From positions 1,426,001-1,490,000 of the forward strand of contig NZ_OZ201293.1 in assembly GCF_964332355.1 (NCBI RefSeq): 64,000 nt of DNA. The letters are read 5' to 3'. Below are positions 43,957 to 53,596 of the stretch, piece by piece. The position numbers and the translations under genes are program-made. How positions within the stretch are numbered: position 1 is the first letter of the stretch; every line of letters starts with the position of its first letter. Below the pieces are notes generated by a model. That model was not told the origin of the DNA. It did not search any database and saw nothing but the letters and a program-made list of their open reading frames with translations. This DNA is from Imbroritus primus. GTDB lineage: Bacteria; Pseudomonadota; Gammaproteobacteria; Burkholderiales; Burkholderiaceae.

Positions 43957-45876
43957 ATGCTTGAGATCGTCCGCAACCACCGCCGGCTGATGCTGTTTGT
44001 GCTGCTTCTGTTGGTGTTCCCGTCGTTTGTCTTCTTTGGCATGGAAAGTTATTCAAGCTTCATGAATAACGCCAACGATGCCGCCAAGGTCGAAGGACGC
44101 GTCATTACCAATGCCGAAGTCGATAATGCGATGCGCATGCAGAGCGAGCAGATGCGCCAGGCACTTGGCGCGAGCTACGACCCGCGGCAGTTCGAGAATG
44201 CCGAGACGCGTCGTGCGCTCCTCGATGGCATGATCCAGGAACGCCTGATCGCCAATGAGGCGACACGCCTGCACCTGACGGTTTCCGATGCGCATCTGCA
44301 GGAAGCCATCATGGCGATTCCCGCCATCGCGCAACTGCGCAGTGCAGACGGCAAGTTCGATGTGGACGGTTATCGCCAGCTGCTGGGTGCGCAGGGCATG
44401 ACCCCGGAACAGTTCGATGCCCGCATGCGTTTCGACCTGTCCACGCAGCAGCTTGTTCGCTCGATTGCCGCCACCGACATCATTCCCGCCAGCCTGATCG
44501 ACCGCCTGATCGCCATCCGCGACCAGCAGCGCGTCGTGCAGGCTGTCACGTACAAGCCGGCGGACTACGCTGCCCGCGTGACACCAGACGAGGCTGCGCT
44601 CAAGGCCTATTACGATGGCCATGCCGCCGAGTTCGCGGTGCCGGCGCAAGCCAAGGTCGAGTACCTGGTGCTGTCGGCCGACAGTTTCGCGCAGGGCGTG
44701 ACGGTCACGCCGGAGGAGCTGCAGTCTTACTACGAGCAGAACAAGAAGCGCTTCCAGACTGCCGAGGAGCGCCAGGCAAGCCATATCCTGATCGTATCGC
44801 CGAAGGATGCTCCGGCTGCAGATCGCGCTGCGGCCAAGGAAAAGGCTGCCAAGCTGCTGGCCGAGGTACGCGCCAATCCCGCATCGTTCACTGAGGTCGC
44901 CCGCAAGAACTCGCAGGATCCCGGCTCCGCCGAGAAAGGTGGTGACCTGGGAACCTTTGGCCGTGGTGCAATGGTGAAGCCGTTCGAGGACGCCGTTTTC
45001 GCGCTGAAAAAGGATGAGATCAGCGATCTCGTCGAAACCGATTTCGGCTATCACATCATCCGCGTAACCGGCATCAAGGCGAGCGAAACACGTCCGCTTG
45101 ATGCCGTGCGGGCCGAGCTGGAAAAAGAGATCCGGACGCAGAAGGCCACCAAGCAGTATGGCGAGGCGGTCGACCAGTTCACCAATACCGTTTACGACCG
45201 CTCCGAAAGCCTGAAGCCGGCTGCAGAACGCCTGAAGCTGACGATCCAGACTGCTACCGGTGTGACACGCCAGCCCAATCCGGCCCTGGGTCAGAGCCCA
45301 ATCAATAACGAGAAGGTGCTCGCCGCGATCTTTTCGGACGACGTGCTGAAAAACAAACGTAATACCGAAGCGATCCAGGTTGGCCCAAATACGCTCGTCG
45401 CGGCGCGTGTCGCTGAATACCAGCCGGCCACGACGCGCAAGCTCGAAGACGTGAAGGACGAACTGCGCGCCAAGGTCGTGGCCCAGGAGGCGGCCGCGCT
45501 CGCGCGCAAGGCTGGCGAAGCACGCGTCGCTGCGCTCAAGCAGGCACCGTCGGATGAGGGTTTCGGCGCACCACTGACGGTGTCACGCAGCCAGGCAGGC
45601 GATCTCCCCGGCGCAGCGCTGGAAGCGGTCATGCGTGCCGACACCAGCAAGCTGCCGGCGTTCGTCGGGGTCGATCTCGGTGCCAATGGTTATGCGGTAC
45701 TGCGTATCAACAAGGTGCAGGAAGGTGCCAAGCCCGATGCGGCGCGCCGTCAGGCAGATATCCGCCAGCTGGAGCAGATTGCCGGACAGAGCCAGTTCGA
45801 TGCCTATTACCAGAACCTGAAGAGCCGCTCGAAGGTCCAGATCATTCGGCCGGCGACGGCACCGGCTGAGGGCTGA
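43957..45876 (+). CDS. ppiD: Peptidyl-prolyl isomerase PpiD (SurA_N/PpiC type)
   Basis: A 639-residue inner-membrane-anchored periplasmic folding factor. A single N-terminal helix (about 13-31, LMLFVLLLLVFPSFVFF) is followed by a SurA-like chaperone segment (about 40-200). The parvulin domain spans about 265-365: ERQASHILIVSPKD ... GGDLGTFGRGAMVKPFEDAVFAL ... DFGYHIIRV. A diverged second segment follows. Its location after tRNA-Asp is conserved in this group. Confidence 0.94.
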   Translation: MLEIVRNHRRLMLFVLLLLVFPSFVFFGMESYSSFMNNANDAAKVEGRVITNAEVDNAMRMQSEQMRQALGASYDPRQFENAETRRALLDGMIQERLIANEATRLHLTVSDAHLQEAIMAIPAIAQLRSADGKFDVDGYRQLLGAQGMTPEQFDARMRFDLSTQQLVRSIAATDIIPASLIDRLIAIRDQQRVVQAVTYKPADYAARVTPDEAALKAYYDGHAAEFAVPAQAKVEYLVLSADSFAQGVTVTPEELQSYYEQNKKRFQTAEERQASHILIVSPKDAPAADRAAAKEKAAKLLAEVRANPASFTEVARKNSQDPGSAEKGGDLGTFGRGAMVKPFEDAVFALKKDEISDLVETDFGYHIIRVTGIKASETRPLDAVRAELEKEIRTQKATKQYGEAVDQFTNTVYDRSESLKPAAERLKLTIQTATGVTRQPNPALGQSPINNEKVLAAIFSDDVLKNKRNTEAIQVGPNTLVAARVAEYQPATTRKLEDVKDELRAKVVAQEAAALARKAGEARVAALKQAPSDEGFGAPLTVSRSQAGDLPGAALEAVMRADTSKLPAFVGVDLGANGYAVLRINKVQEGAKPDAARRQADIRQLEQIAGQSQFDAYYQNLKSRSKVQIIRPATAPAEG

Positions 45877-45891
45877 CAGGCTCGCGGCAAG

Positions 45892-45922
45892 AAAAAAGCG
45901 CATCTCCGGATGCGCTTTTTTT
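45892..45922. terminator. Terminator after ppiD
   Basis: GCGCATC/GATGCGC hairpin with a 4-base loop, flanked by six A and seven T, so it can work in both directions. Confidence 0.92.
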
Positions 45923-46054
45923 ATGAGAAGAAGGTGGCAGTGACAGGGCAACCCGCGGCTGACGGCTTGCATCACACCGAACACGGCGCGAATATGGCGC
46001 GGGCATGGTGCGCACATGATGCGGATAGGGCGGATCGAATACTCCCTCCGCCGT

Positions 46055-47128
46055 TCAGCCAATGTCTTGCCGGCCGCCGTGTAGCCCTTGCGCTGCCGCC
46101 GCGAAAGTTTCCTGCCCGGCATCGGCAATCGGCACCGCCAAGGCATCGCCATACGCCGGGAAGTTGCGCGTCATCGAACGCGTATAGGTCGGATCGTAGT
46201 GGCTGCGCAGCATGGCCTCGACAAATTCGCCAGCTTGTCCCGCTTCCACCAGTGACAGCCATTGGGCAATGGTCTTGTTGCCATGCAGGGGCGCGAGGTA
46301 GGCGAGCTGTTCGGCCAACTGGGTCGTGTCCGCCAGGAAGTGCTGATACTCCTCCAGCAGCAGCGTGACGCGTACCGGCATCGGCGTTTCCACCCGCAGG
46401 CATTGCCCGCTGCGAATGGCTTCCATGAGCGGGTCCGGCACATGCACACGGCCCACGCGCTTGCTTTCCGCCTCCACGAAAATCGGGCGGGCAGGGTCGA
46501 AGCGCCGCAGCGCATCCCACAGGCGCGACTCGAACATCTTCTGCGACGGCTGGCTGGCGTGCGGGTGGGCGCCAAGCACCGAGCCGCGATGGGCCGCCAG
46601 CTCTTCCAGATCGAGCACCTGTGCCCCAGCGTCGGCGAGGGAGCCTAGCAATCGCGTTTTGCCGCTGCCGGTCGGACCGCACAGCACGATGAAACGCAGG
46701 CGCCCGGAAAGCGGTGCCATGGCCTCAATGACTTCCCGGCGATAGGCCTTGTAGCCGCCTTCCACCAGATCCGCTTTCCAGCCGATCTGAGACAGCACCA
46801 GCGCCATCGCGCCACTGCGATTACCGCCTCGCCAGCAGTAGATCAAGGGATGCCACTGCTTGGGATGACCCAGGAACTGCGTTTCGATATGCCGGGCAAT
46901 ATTGTGTGCGACGAGGGCCGCGCCCACCTTCTTGGCTTCGAACGGCGATACCTGCTTGTACAGCGTGCCGACGCGCGCGCGCTCATCGTTGTCGAGTACC
47001 GGGCAATTGATGGCGCCGGGGATGTGGTCTTCGGCAAATTCCGCCTGGGAGCGGACGTCGATGATCGCGGAGTATTGGTCGAGGTCCGGCAGCGCCTCGG
47101 CGCTGGGGACCACTCGCGGCAGCTTCAT
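46055..47128 (-). CDS. mnmH: tRNA 2-selenouridine synthase MnmH (SelU)
   Basis: A 357-residue two-domain enzyme that replaces sulfur by selenium in the wobble 2-thiouridine of tRNA. The N-terminal rhodanese domain (about 15-130) has the active-site Cys in IYCWRGGNRSG. The C-terminal domain has a P-loop, GPTGSGKTRLL. The start at 47128 gives the rhodanese-domain opening MKLPRVVPSAEAL; no good ribosome binding site is seen and a 17-residue longer frame exists. Its presence implies that the cell makes selenophosphate; selD is not in the window. Confidence 0.92.
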   Translation of the reverse strand: MKLPRVVPSAEALPDLDQYSAIIDVRSQAEFAEDHIPGAINCPVLDNDERARVGTLYKQVSPFEAKKVGAALVAHNIARHIETQFLGHPKQWHPLIYCWRGGNRSGAMALVLSQIGWKADLVEGGYKAYRREVIEAMAPLSGRLRFIVLCGPTGSGKTRLLGSLADAGAQVLDLEELAAHRGSVLGAHPHASQPSQKMFESRLWDALRRFDPARPIFVEAESKRVGRVHVPDPLMEAIRSGQCLRVETPMPVRVTLLLEEYQHFLADTTQLAEQLAYLAPLHGNKTIAQWLSLVEAGQAGEFVEAMLRSHYDPTYTRSMTRNFPAYGDALAVPIADAGQETFAAAAQGLHGGRQDIG

Positions 47129-47209
47129 GGCAAGGGAGGATATGGGGCAATGCCGCGCATTGTAGCGCGGCGCGCGCATGGCGCGCTGACCATGCCCGGC
47201 AGGCAGGCG

Positions 47210-47866
47210 TCAGCGCTTCAGCATGGGCTGCAGGTGTGGCCAGACGGTATCGAGCATGGCGGGCTGGGCGGCAGCCGTCGGATGGATGCGATCCTGCTGG
47301 AACCACTCGGGGCGGGTCACCACATGCTCGAGGAGGAACGGCACGTAGCCGGCCTTGTATTCCTTGGCGGCACTGCCGAAGGTCTGAAAGAAGCGTTCGG
47401 TGTACTGCTGGCCGTAGTTGGGCGGGATACGCATGCCGATCACCAGGCTGCGTGCGCCGGCATTGCGGCTCGCGGCCAGCATGGCGCGCAGGTTTGTCTG
47501 GGTGGACAGCAGCGACAGGCCGCGCAGTGCGTCGTTGGCCCCGAGCTCGATGATCACGAGGGCCGGCTTGTGCTGCTGCAGGAGTGCCGGCAGACGGGTC
47601 TTGCCGCCGCTCGTGGTTTCGCCGCTAATGCTGGCATTGACGACGCTATAATCGAACTTCTGCGCCTTCAGGCGGTCTTCCAACAGGCTGACCCAGCCCG
47701 TGCCACGTGCGAGCCCATACTCAGCCGACAGGCTGTCGCCCATCACCAGGATCACGGGGGCGGCTAGCGCCGATGCCGGCGTCAGTCCCAGCGCCAGTGC
47801 GGTCGTGACGGCGAGGCCGACCATCGCCGCCAGGCGTTTCAATGCTTTCCATTTGTGCTCGAACAT
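47210..47866 (-). CDS. SGNH esterase/thioesterase I-like (TesA/arylesterase)
   Basis: A 218-residue secreted hydrolase of the GDSL/SGNH family. A signal peptide (MFEHKWKALKRLAAMVGLAV..., hydrophobic to about 33, cleavage near ALA-AP) is followed by the nucleophile motif VMGDSLSAEYGL, the Gly of the oxyanion hole, Asn in ELGANDALRG, and the late Asp-x-x-His in QQDRIHPT. The start at 47866 overlaps the start of the divergent ABC ATPase; an ATG at 47878 is possible. Divergent tesA/ATPase pairs are also known from E. coli (tesA-ybbA). Confidence 0.9.
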   Translation of the reverse strand: MFEHKWKALKRLAAMVGLAVTTALALGLTPASALAAPVILVMGDSLSAEYGLARGTGWVSLLEDRLKAQKFDYSVVNASISGETTSGGKTRLPALLQQHKPALVIIELGANDALRGLSLLSTQTNLRAMLAASRNAGARSLVIGMRIPPNYGQQYTERFFQTFGSAAKEYKAGYVPFLLEHVVTRPEWFQQDRIHPTAAAQPAMLDTVWPHLQPMLKR

Positions 47867-48563
47867 GTCGTCATCCATTCTCGAAGTCGCAGGCCTTGGC
47901 AAGACCGTCACCGATGCTACCGGGCCGCTGGCTATTTTGCACGACATCCACTTTTCCGTTGCGGCCGGGGAGAGCCTCGCCATTGTCGGCGCATCCGGCT
48001 CAGGTAAATCCACCCTGCTTGGCTTGCTTGCGGGGTTGGACCTGCCGACCACCGGGTCGGTTCGCCTGCTCGGGCAACCGCTGTTCACACTCGATGAAGA
48101 CGCCCGTGCACGACTCCGGGGCGAGCATGTCGGTTTCGTGTTCCAGTCGTTCCAGCTGGTTGGGCACCTCACGGCGCTGGAGAACGTCATGCTGCCGCTC
48201 GAACTGCGTGGTGAAACGGAAGGCGCCGAAGCCCGCGCAGCCGACATGTTGGCGCGCGTAGGGTTGTCGGCGCGTCTGCGGCATTACCCGAAGACATTGT
48301 CAGGCGGTGAGCAACAGCGCGTGGCACTGGCCCGCGCATTTGTGACTCGTCCTGCAGTGCTGTTTGCCGATGAGCCGACCGGCAGCCTGGATACGGCAAC
48401 CGGCGAGGCGGTAATCGGCCTGATGTTCGAGCTGAACCGCAGTGCCGGTTCGACCTTGATCCTCGTCACACACGACCGCTCGGTCGCGGCCCGCTGCGGG
48501 CGCGTGCTGACCATCGAAGCCGGGCGCATCGCCAGCGACGAAGTCCTGGCGGCGGATATCTAG
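47865..48563 (+). CDS. LolD/YbbA-like ABC ATPase
   Basis: A 232-residue ATPase of the MacB/LolD/YbbA group. Walker A GASGSGKSTLLGLL, Q-loop FVFQSFQLVGHLTALEN (typical of the lipoprotein-export type), signature LSGGEQQRVALARA, Walker B VLFADEPTGSLDTATG and switch His in LVTHDRS. The MacB-type permease (YbbP) that usually follows is missing here: pgi lies next on the other strand. Its partner must be encoded elsewhere, or the ATPase has another role. Confidence 0.9.
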   Translation: MSSSILEVAGLGKTVTDATGPLAILHDIHFSVAAGESLAIVGASGSGKSTLLGLLAGLDLPTTGSVRLLGQPLFTLDEDARARLRGEHVGFVFQSFQLVGHLTALENVMLPLELRGETEGAEARAADMLARVGLSARLRHYPKTLSGGEQQRVALARAFVTRPAVLFADEPTGSLDTATGEAVIGLMFELNRSAGSTLILVTHDRSVAARCGRVLTIEAGRIASDEVLAADI

Positions 48564-48617
48564 GTTTTTTTCTGTACTTGCTGTTTGAATCTGCCGGTGC
48601 GCGGGCAGGAAGCACGC

Positions 48618-50225
48618 TCAACCGCGAGCGCGGCGGATCAATGCAGCTGTCGACGCATCATGCGGATGGCTGGCGCCGCCGTTCAGCTCTTCGAGAATCG
48701 GCTTGGCAAGCACCTTGCCGAGTTCGACGCCCCATTGGTCGAATGAGTTGATGTTCCAGATCGCCCCTTGTACAAACGTACGATGCTCGTAGAGCGCGAC
48801 GAGTGCACCGACGGCGTGAGGCGTCAGCGCCGGCAGCAGCAGGGTATTGCTGGGTTGGTTGCCGCGACAGGCCAGGTGCGGTGCCAGTTCCGGCTCGACA
48901 CCCTGTGCGGTGATGTCATCCAGGGTGCGTCCGTGCATCAGCGCTTCACCCTGTGCAAAGCAGTTTGCCAGCACCTTGGCATGATGGCCAGGAAGCGTAT
49001 GCGGCGCCTTGAGCGGAACGATGAAATCCACCGGAATCAGCTGCATGCCCTGGTGCAGCAATTCGAAGTAGGCATGCTGTCCGTTGGTGCCGGCCGTGCC
49101 CCAGATGATCGGCGACGTGCGGTACGACACGGGCGTACCATCCTTGCGCACCGACTTGCCGTTGCTTTCCATCTCCAGTTGCTGGAGGTGAAACGGAAAT
49201 AGTTCCAGTGAGGCGCTGTATGGCGCCATGCAGGTGCTGGCGCTGTCGAAGAAGTTGCGGTACCACACGCCGAGCATGCCGAGGATCATGGGCATGTTCT
49301 GGAGCGGTGCGGCCGTGGCGAAGTGCCGGTCCATCGCATGCGCGCCTGCCAGCAGCTCGGAGAAATGCTCATAGCCGATGCTCAGCACGATCGATAAACC
49401 GACGGCGGACCAGAGTGAATACCGTCCGCCGACCCAGTCCCAGAACTCGAACATATTGGCAGGATCGATGCCGAAGGCACGCACCGCATCGGTATTGGTG
49501 GAGACGGCAACGAAATGGCGTGCCAGTCCTGCCTCCGGCACGCCATGGGCGATGAACCAGTCGCGCGTGCTGTGCGCGTTGGTCATCGTCTCCAGGGTGG
49601 TGAAGGTCTTGGAGCAGACGATGACGAGCGTGGTGGCCGGTTGCACGCGCGCCAGGATTTCCGTGAGTTCGACGCCATCGACGTTCGAGACGAAATGCAT
49701 GCGCAGGCGCGGCGAAGCGAGATGCGACAGGGCGCGGCACGCCATGCGTGGACCGAGATCCGAGCCGCCGATACCGATATTGATCACATCCGTGATCGCC
49801 TGGCCGTCGTGGCCCCGCCATGTCCCGTTGCGTACGGCATCGCTGAAGTCGCGCATGCGCGCCAGCACGGCGGCGACTGCCGGACCGACTGGTTCGCCAT
49901 TGGCGCAGTATTGCTCGCCGGGCGCAGCGCGCAGCGCAACATGCAGGGCTGCGCGGTGCTCGGTGGTGTTGACCTGCTCGCCAGCCAGCATGGCATCGCG
50001 GGCGGCCAGTACGCCGGCTTCTTCCGCCAATTGCATGAGCAGTGCCATCGTTTCAGGCGTGATGCGATTCTTGCTGTAGTCCAGATGCAGGCCGGCAGCC
50101 TCGACCGATAAGGTCGCCACGCGTGCGTCGCCGTCACTCCGCGCGAACAGGTCCCGCATCCGAACCGTGCGCATGGTCTGGCAGTGGTGGGTGAGGGCGT
50201 TCCAGGCGGGTAGATCCGTCAGCAT
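48618..50225 (-). CDS. pgi: Glucose-6-phosphate isomerase
   Basis: A 535-residue cytoplasmic enzyme interconverting glucose-6-phosphate and fructose-6-phosphate. Family motifs are ITDVINIGIGGSDLGPRMA, FVSNVDG, ICSKTFTTLETMTN, and the C-terminal NINSFDQWGVELGK. The active-site Glu and His are in the GGRYSLWSAVGL and GMLGVWYRNF regions. Length is slightly below the E. coli protein (549). It is a single gene preceded by a short tandem repeat. Confidence 0.96.
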   Translation of the reverse strand: MLTDLPAWNALTHHCQTMRTVRMRDLFARSDGDARVATLSVEAAGLHLDYSKNRITPETMALLMQLAEEAGVLAARDAMLAGEQVNTTEHRAALHVALRAAPGEQYCANGEPVGPAVAAVLARMRDFSDAVRNGTWRGHDGQAITDVINIGIGGSDLGPRMACRALSHLASPRLRMHFVSNVDGVELTEILARVQPATTLVIVCSKTFTTLETMTNAHSTRDWFIAHGVPEAGLARHFVAVSTNTDAVRAFGIDPANMFEFWDWVGGRYSLWSAVGLSIVLSIGYEHFSELLAGAHAMDRHFATAAPLQNMPMILGMLGVWYRNFFDSASTCMAPYSASLELFPFHLQQLEMESNGKSVRKDGTPVSYRTSPIIWGTAGTNGQHAYFELLHQGMQLIPVDFIVPLKAPHTLPGHHAKVLANCFAQGEALMHGRTLDDITAQGVEPELAPHLACRGNQPSNTLLLPALTPHAVGALVALYEHRTFVQGAIWNINSFDQWGVELGKVLAKPILEELNGGASHPHDASTAALIRRARG

Positions 50226-50304
50226 GTGGTGTGCGGCGTGGTCTTGTCGATTGCGTTGTCAGTGGGCCCGCTGCTCTCAGCGCGCCGTTGGGGTCGAATC
50301 GCGG

Positions 50305-50352
50305 AGTGACTCGCAAAGTGACAGGCAGTGCGACTCGCAGCGTGACTCGCGG
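50305..50352. repeat. Short degenerate tandem repeat upstream of pgi
   Basis: About four imperfect 10-12-base units with the core GTGACTCGC (at 50306, variants at 50318 and 50329, again at 50342). It lies about 80-130 bases before the pgi start and has no known role. Confidence 0.5.
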
Positions 50353-50411
50353 TGTGCGAAATAGGGGTGGAGTATAGCGCGCCGGGGCACGGCCTTCCAT
50401 CGTCCAACGTC

Positions 50412-51953
50412 CTACAAACCGGGGGATCCCTGCATGAGTTCGACAAGTTCGCGATAGACCGCGCGTGCGGCGCATGCAAGGTCGCCGGCGGCCAGTCCTG
50501 CCATGCCCGCGCCCTGGGCGACCAGGCGGTCGGCTGCCGCGCCATGCAGCCACACTGCCGCAAGCGCCGCCTCCCAGCCAGGCATGCCTTGCGCAAGCAG
50601 CGCGCCCGTCATGCCAGCGAGCACATCGCCTGTGCCGGCGGTTGCCAGCGCAGCATTCCCTGTCGGGTTGATCGCCAGGCGGCCATCCGGCGCGGCCACC
50701 ACGGTGCCAGAACCCTTCAGTACGCTTACCGCGCCATAGCGCTTGCTCAGCGCGCGCGCGGCAGCGAGGCGGTCGGTCTGGACCGTGGCGATATTTCCGG
50801 ATAACAGGCGCGCTGCCTCCAGCGGATGTGGCGTGAGCACATCCTGTTCGTTCAGATGCGGCGGCGTGCGCGCCTGCGCCAGCAAATTGAGAGCATCGGC
50901 ATCCAGTACATGCCGCGCCGTGCGTGGCGTGCCGGCATTCAGCAAATCGAGCCAGGGCTGCGCCCTTGTGCCCTGGCCCATGCCCGGCCCGAGCACGATG
51001 GCGTCCATGGCGGTGCGGTCGATCTGGCTTGCTGCGCGCAGCATCAGTTCCGGGTGCTGTACATCGAATGCCGGCGGCGCATCGTTCAAAAAACCCACAT
51101 GTACGCGCCCGGCGCCCAGCCGTAGCGCTGCGCGCGCGCTCAGCAAGGGGGCGCCGCACATGCCAGCGTCCCCGCCGATGATGGCGAGACTGCCATAGCT
51201 GCCCTTGTGCGAGGCATGCAGGCGAGCCGGCAGGGCGTGGGCAAAGCATGCCGGCCCATTCAGCATGATCTCGGCGGTGACGCCGTCTGGCAGGGGGAGT
51301 CCCAGGTCATCGGTACTCACCGTGCCGGCAAAGTCCCGGCCCTGGCCGGTGTAGAGCCCTGGTTTGGCGCCAATGAACGTCAGCGTCGCGGTGGCGCGAA
51401 TGGCCTGCTGCGCAACGCCGGTATCGGCTTGCAGGCCGCTCGGGATGTCGAGCGCAAAGCGCGGGACCGGTGCATGGTTGAGCTGCTCGATCACGCTGAC
51501 GAGGTCCCCTTCCACGGCGCGGCTCAGGCCGATGCCGAGCAGGCCGTCCACGATGGCGCTCATGCGGGGTGGAAACGCCGGCAGTACGTATGGCGCCATG
51601 CCGGCTGCTGGAGCCGGTGGCGGAAGGATGTCAGTCGGCACCTTCGCGACACAGGCATCGTGCCACGCCTGAGAGGCATCCGCAGGCAGGCGTTCCGGCG
51701 GCGCCAGCAGCCAGACCCGCACCGCGCGGCCGGCGCGATGTAGCATGGTGGCCGCGACCAGCGCGTCGCCGCCGTTGTTGCCGGGACCCGCGACGAACAG
51801 CAGCGTCCCACCACCCGGTGCCACGCCGTCAAGCCAGCGCGCGGCGGCGCGGCCGGCGCGGGTCATGACGGCGTAGGAAGGTTCGCGCTGGAACGCGGCG
51901 GCCTCGATGGCCCGGATCTGGCGTGTCAGGTAGAGCGGCGTCGGTGTGTCCAT
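50412..51953 (-). CDS. nnr: Bifunctional NAD(P)H-hydrate repair enzyme (epimerase/dehydratase)
   Basis: A 513-residue two-domain repair enzyme for damaged NAD(P)H. The N-terminal epimerase domain (about 1-215) has FVAGPGNNGGDALVAA and VDGLLGIGLSR. The C-terminal ADP/ATP-dependent dehydratase domain (about 230-500) has the ribokinase-like motifs VLGPGMGQG, LTPHPLEAARLL, VLKGSGTVVAAPDG and GTGDVLAGMTGALLAQG. It starts 7 bases downstream of the amidase stop, so the two are co-transcribed. Confidence 0.95.
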   Translation of the reverse strand: MDTPTPLYLTRQIRAIEAAAFQREPSYAVMTRAGRAAARWLDGVAPGGGTLLFVAGPGNNGGDALVAATMLHRAGRAVRVWLLAPPERLPADASQAWHDACVAKVPTDILPPPAPAAGMAPYVLPAFPPRMSAIVDGLLGIGLSRAVEGDLVSVIEQLNHAPVPRFALDIPSGLQADTGVAQQAIRATATLTFIGAKPGLYTGQGRDFAGTVSTDDLGLPLPDGVTAEIMLNGPACFAHALPARLHASHKGSYGSLAIIGGDAGMCGAPLLSARAALRLGAGRVHVGFLNDAPPAFDVQHPELMLRAASQIDRTAMDAIVLGPGMGQGTRAQPWLDLLNAGTPRTARHVLDADALNLLAQARTPPHLNEQDVLTPHPLEAARLLSGNIATVQTDRLAAARALSKRYGAVSVLKGSGTVVAAPDGRLAINPTGNAALATAGTGDVLAGMTGALLAQGMPGWEAALAAVWLHGAAADRLVAQGAGMAGLAAGDLACAARAVYRELVELMQGSPGL

Positions 51954-51960
51954 GGCGGGT

Positions 51961-53328
51961 CTACATCAGCCCATCGGGCGGCAGGCCGAGGCCGGCTGAG
52001 TGCAGCAGGGTTTCCACTGTCATGGCAGCCGACAGCAGGACTTCGTCAAGCATGCCGGCATGCGATAGCATCAGGCCGACCGGCAGCGCGCCCGGCGGCT
52101 GGCACGGCAGCGAGATGGAGCAGCCATCCAGGAAATTGAAGACTGCGGTATTGCGCAGCAGCAGGGCATTGGCGCGGAAGAAGGCATCATCGTGCGCCAG
52201 GGCCGCAATGGGCGGGGCCAGCAGGGGCACGGTCGGGCACAGGATGGCGTCAAAAGGCTCGATGCGGGCCTCCACGCGTTCGATCCAGTCTGTCCGCGCA
52301 TCGATGAGATCGAGATAGTCCGCAGCGCTCATCGCCGCACCGCGTTCGATGCGGGCGACCACACGGTGATCGACCATGGCGCGGCGCGTACTCAGCAGCT
52401 TGCGATGCACAGCCCACGATTCAGGCGCGGAAAAGCCGCCTGCCGCGTTCAGGGCCGCGAGCTCGCCAAGCTCCTGCAACGGGATTTCCTCAATGCTCGC
52501 GCCAGCCTCGCGCAGGAGGCGTAACGCCCGCTCGAAGGCTTCGCCGACCTCCGGTTCGAGTTCATCCAGCAGCAACGTTTGCGGGACGGCGAAACGCAAG
52601 GTCGATGCCGGTACGGCGGCCGGCCGCAGCGGTTGGTCGGCGAGCACACTGTCGAGGCGCAGGCAGTCGGTGACCGAGCGCGCCATGGCGCAGGCGGTGT
52701 CGAGCGTACGCGAGAGTGGCAGGGCGCCATCCAGCGGCACGCGGCGCTGGGTCGATTTGAAACCGGTCAAGCCGTTGAGCGCAGCGGGGATGCGGATTGA
52801 GCCTCCGGTATCGCTGCCCAGTGCTGCCACACAGAGGCCGAGTGCGACCGAGACCGCGGCCCCCGACGACGATCCGCCCGGAATACGTTCGACACTGCGG
52901 TCGGTGGGATTGCGCGGCGTGCCGTAATGCGGATTGATGCCGACACCGGAAAATGCAAACTCGGTCATGTTGGTGCGGCCCATCAGTGCCGCACCGGCGG
53001 CGCGCAGGCGCCGTACAGCCTCGGCGTCGGACGTTGCCGCAGCAGCGTCGTCACGTGCCACCGAGGCCGAGCGTGTGGTTTCACCGGCCACGTCGTACAG
53101 GTCCTTGATGGAAACCGGCAAGCCTGCCAGCGGACCAAGCGGCTCGCCTGCGGCACGTGCCGCGTCCGCAGCCCGGGCTGTGGCCAGGGCGCTGTCGAAC
53201 CAGGTGTGGAGGTAGACCGAGGTAGCTTCAGGAGCATTGCTGGCGGTAATGCAGCGCTCAAGCAACTCGGTATGGGTCAGGTCGCCAGCGGCAATGCGCG
53301 CGAGAATGGTATCGATAGTGGGTAGCAT
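51961..53328 (-). CDS. Amidase-signature family protein
   Basis: A 455-residue hydrolase with the Ser-Ser-Lys triad: Lys in PVSIKDLYD, the cis-Ser/Ser-rich loop PGGSSSGAAVSVALG and GSDTGGSIRIPAALNGLTGFKST. The start at 53328 gives the natural opening MLPTIDTILARIAAGDLTHTE and removes an unlikely 87-residue extension. It may be a GatA-like glutamyl-tRNA amidotransferase relative or a free amide hydrolase; without gatB/gatC neighbours a stand-alone amidase is more likely. Upstream of nnr on the same strand. Confidence 0.9.
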   Translation of the reverse strand: MLPTIDTILARIAAGDLTHTELLERCITASNAPEATSVYLHTWFDSALATARAADAARAAGEPLGPLAGLPVSIKDLYDVAGETTRSASVARDDAAAATSDAEAVRRLRAAGAALMGRTNMTEFAFSGVGINPHYGTPRNPTDRSVERIPGGSSSGAAVSVALGLCVAALGSDTGGSIRIPAALNGLTGFKSTQRRVPLDGALPLSRTLDTACAMARSVTDCLRLDSVLADQPLRPAAVPASTLRFAVPQTLLLDELEPEVGEAFERALRLLREAGASIEEIPLQELGELAALNAAGGFSAPESWAVHRKLLSTRRAMVDHRVVARIERGAAMSAADYLDLIDARTDWIERVEARIEPFDAILCPTVPLLAPPIAALAHDDAFFRANALLLRNTAVFNFLDGCSISLPCQPPGALPVGLMLSHAGMLDEVLLSAAMTVETLLHSAGLGLPPDGLM

Positions 53329-53596
53329 GGCGCACTCAAAAACAGGGCCGGAAGCATGGGCGAACCAGTCTAGCGAGGCCATCGCGGGGACGCAAGGCTC
53401 GGCAGGCCTGAGCACGGCACGAGATGCAAGTGCCGCGCAGTGCGCTTTGCGTCGCCAGCGCAAGGGACCACCGGCATGCGCCGCGCTGCACTCTGGCCGA
53501 TGGCGCCATATCGCCAGCAGGGCGGGCAGGGTACAATACGGGTTTTGCCGGACGCCGCCTGTTCGTGGCGTTCTTTCACCGCTTTTCACTCAGATC

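Noticed and set aside
51961..53589. An amidase start at 53589
   Set aside because: The extra 87 residues are Arg/Ala-rich and unlike the family; the start at 53328 gives a normal amidase N-terminus.
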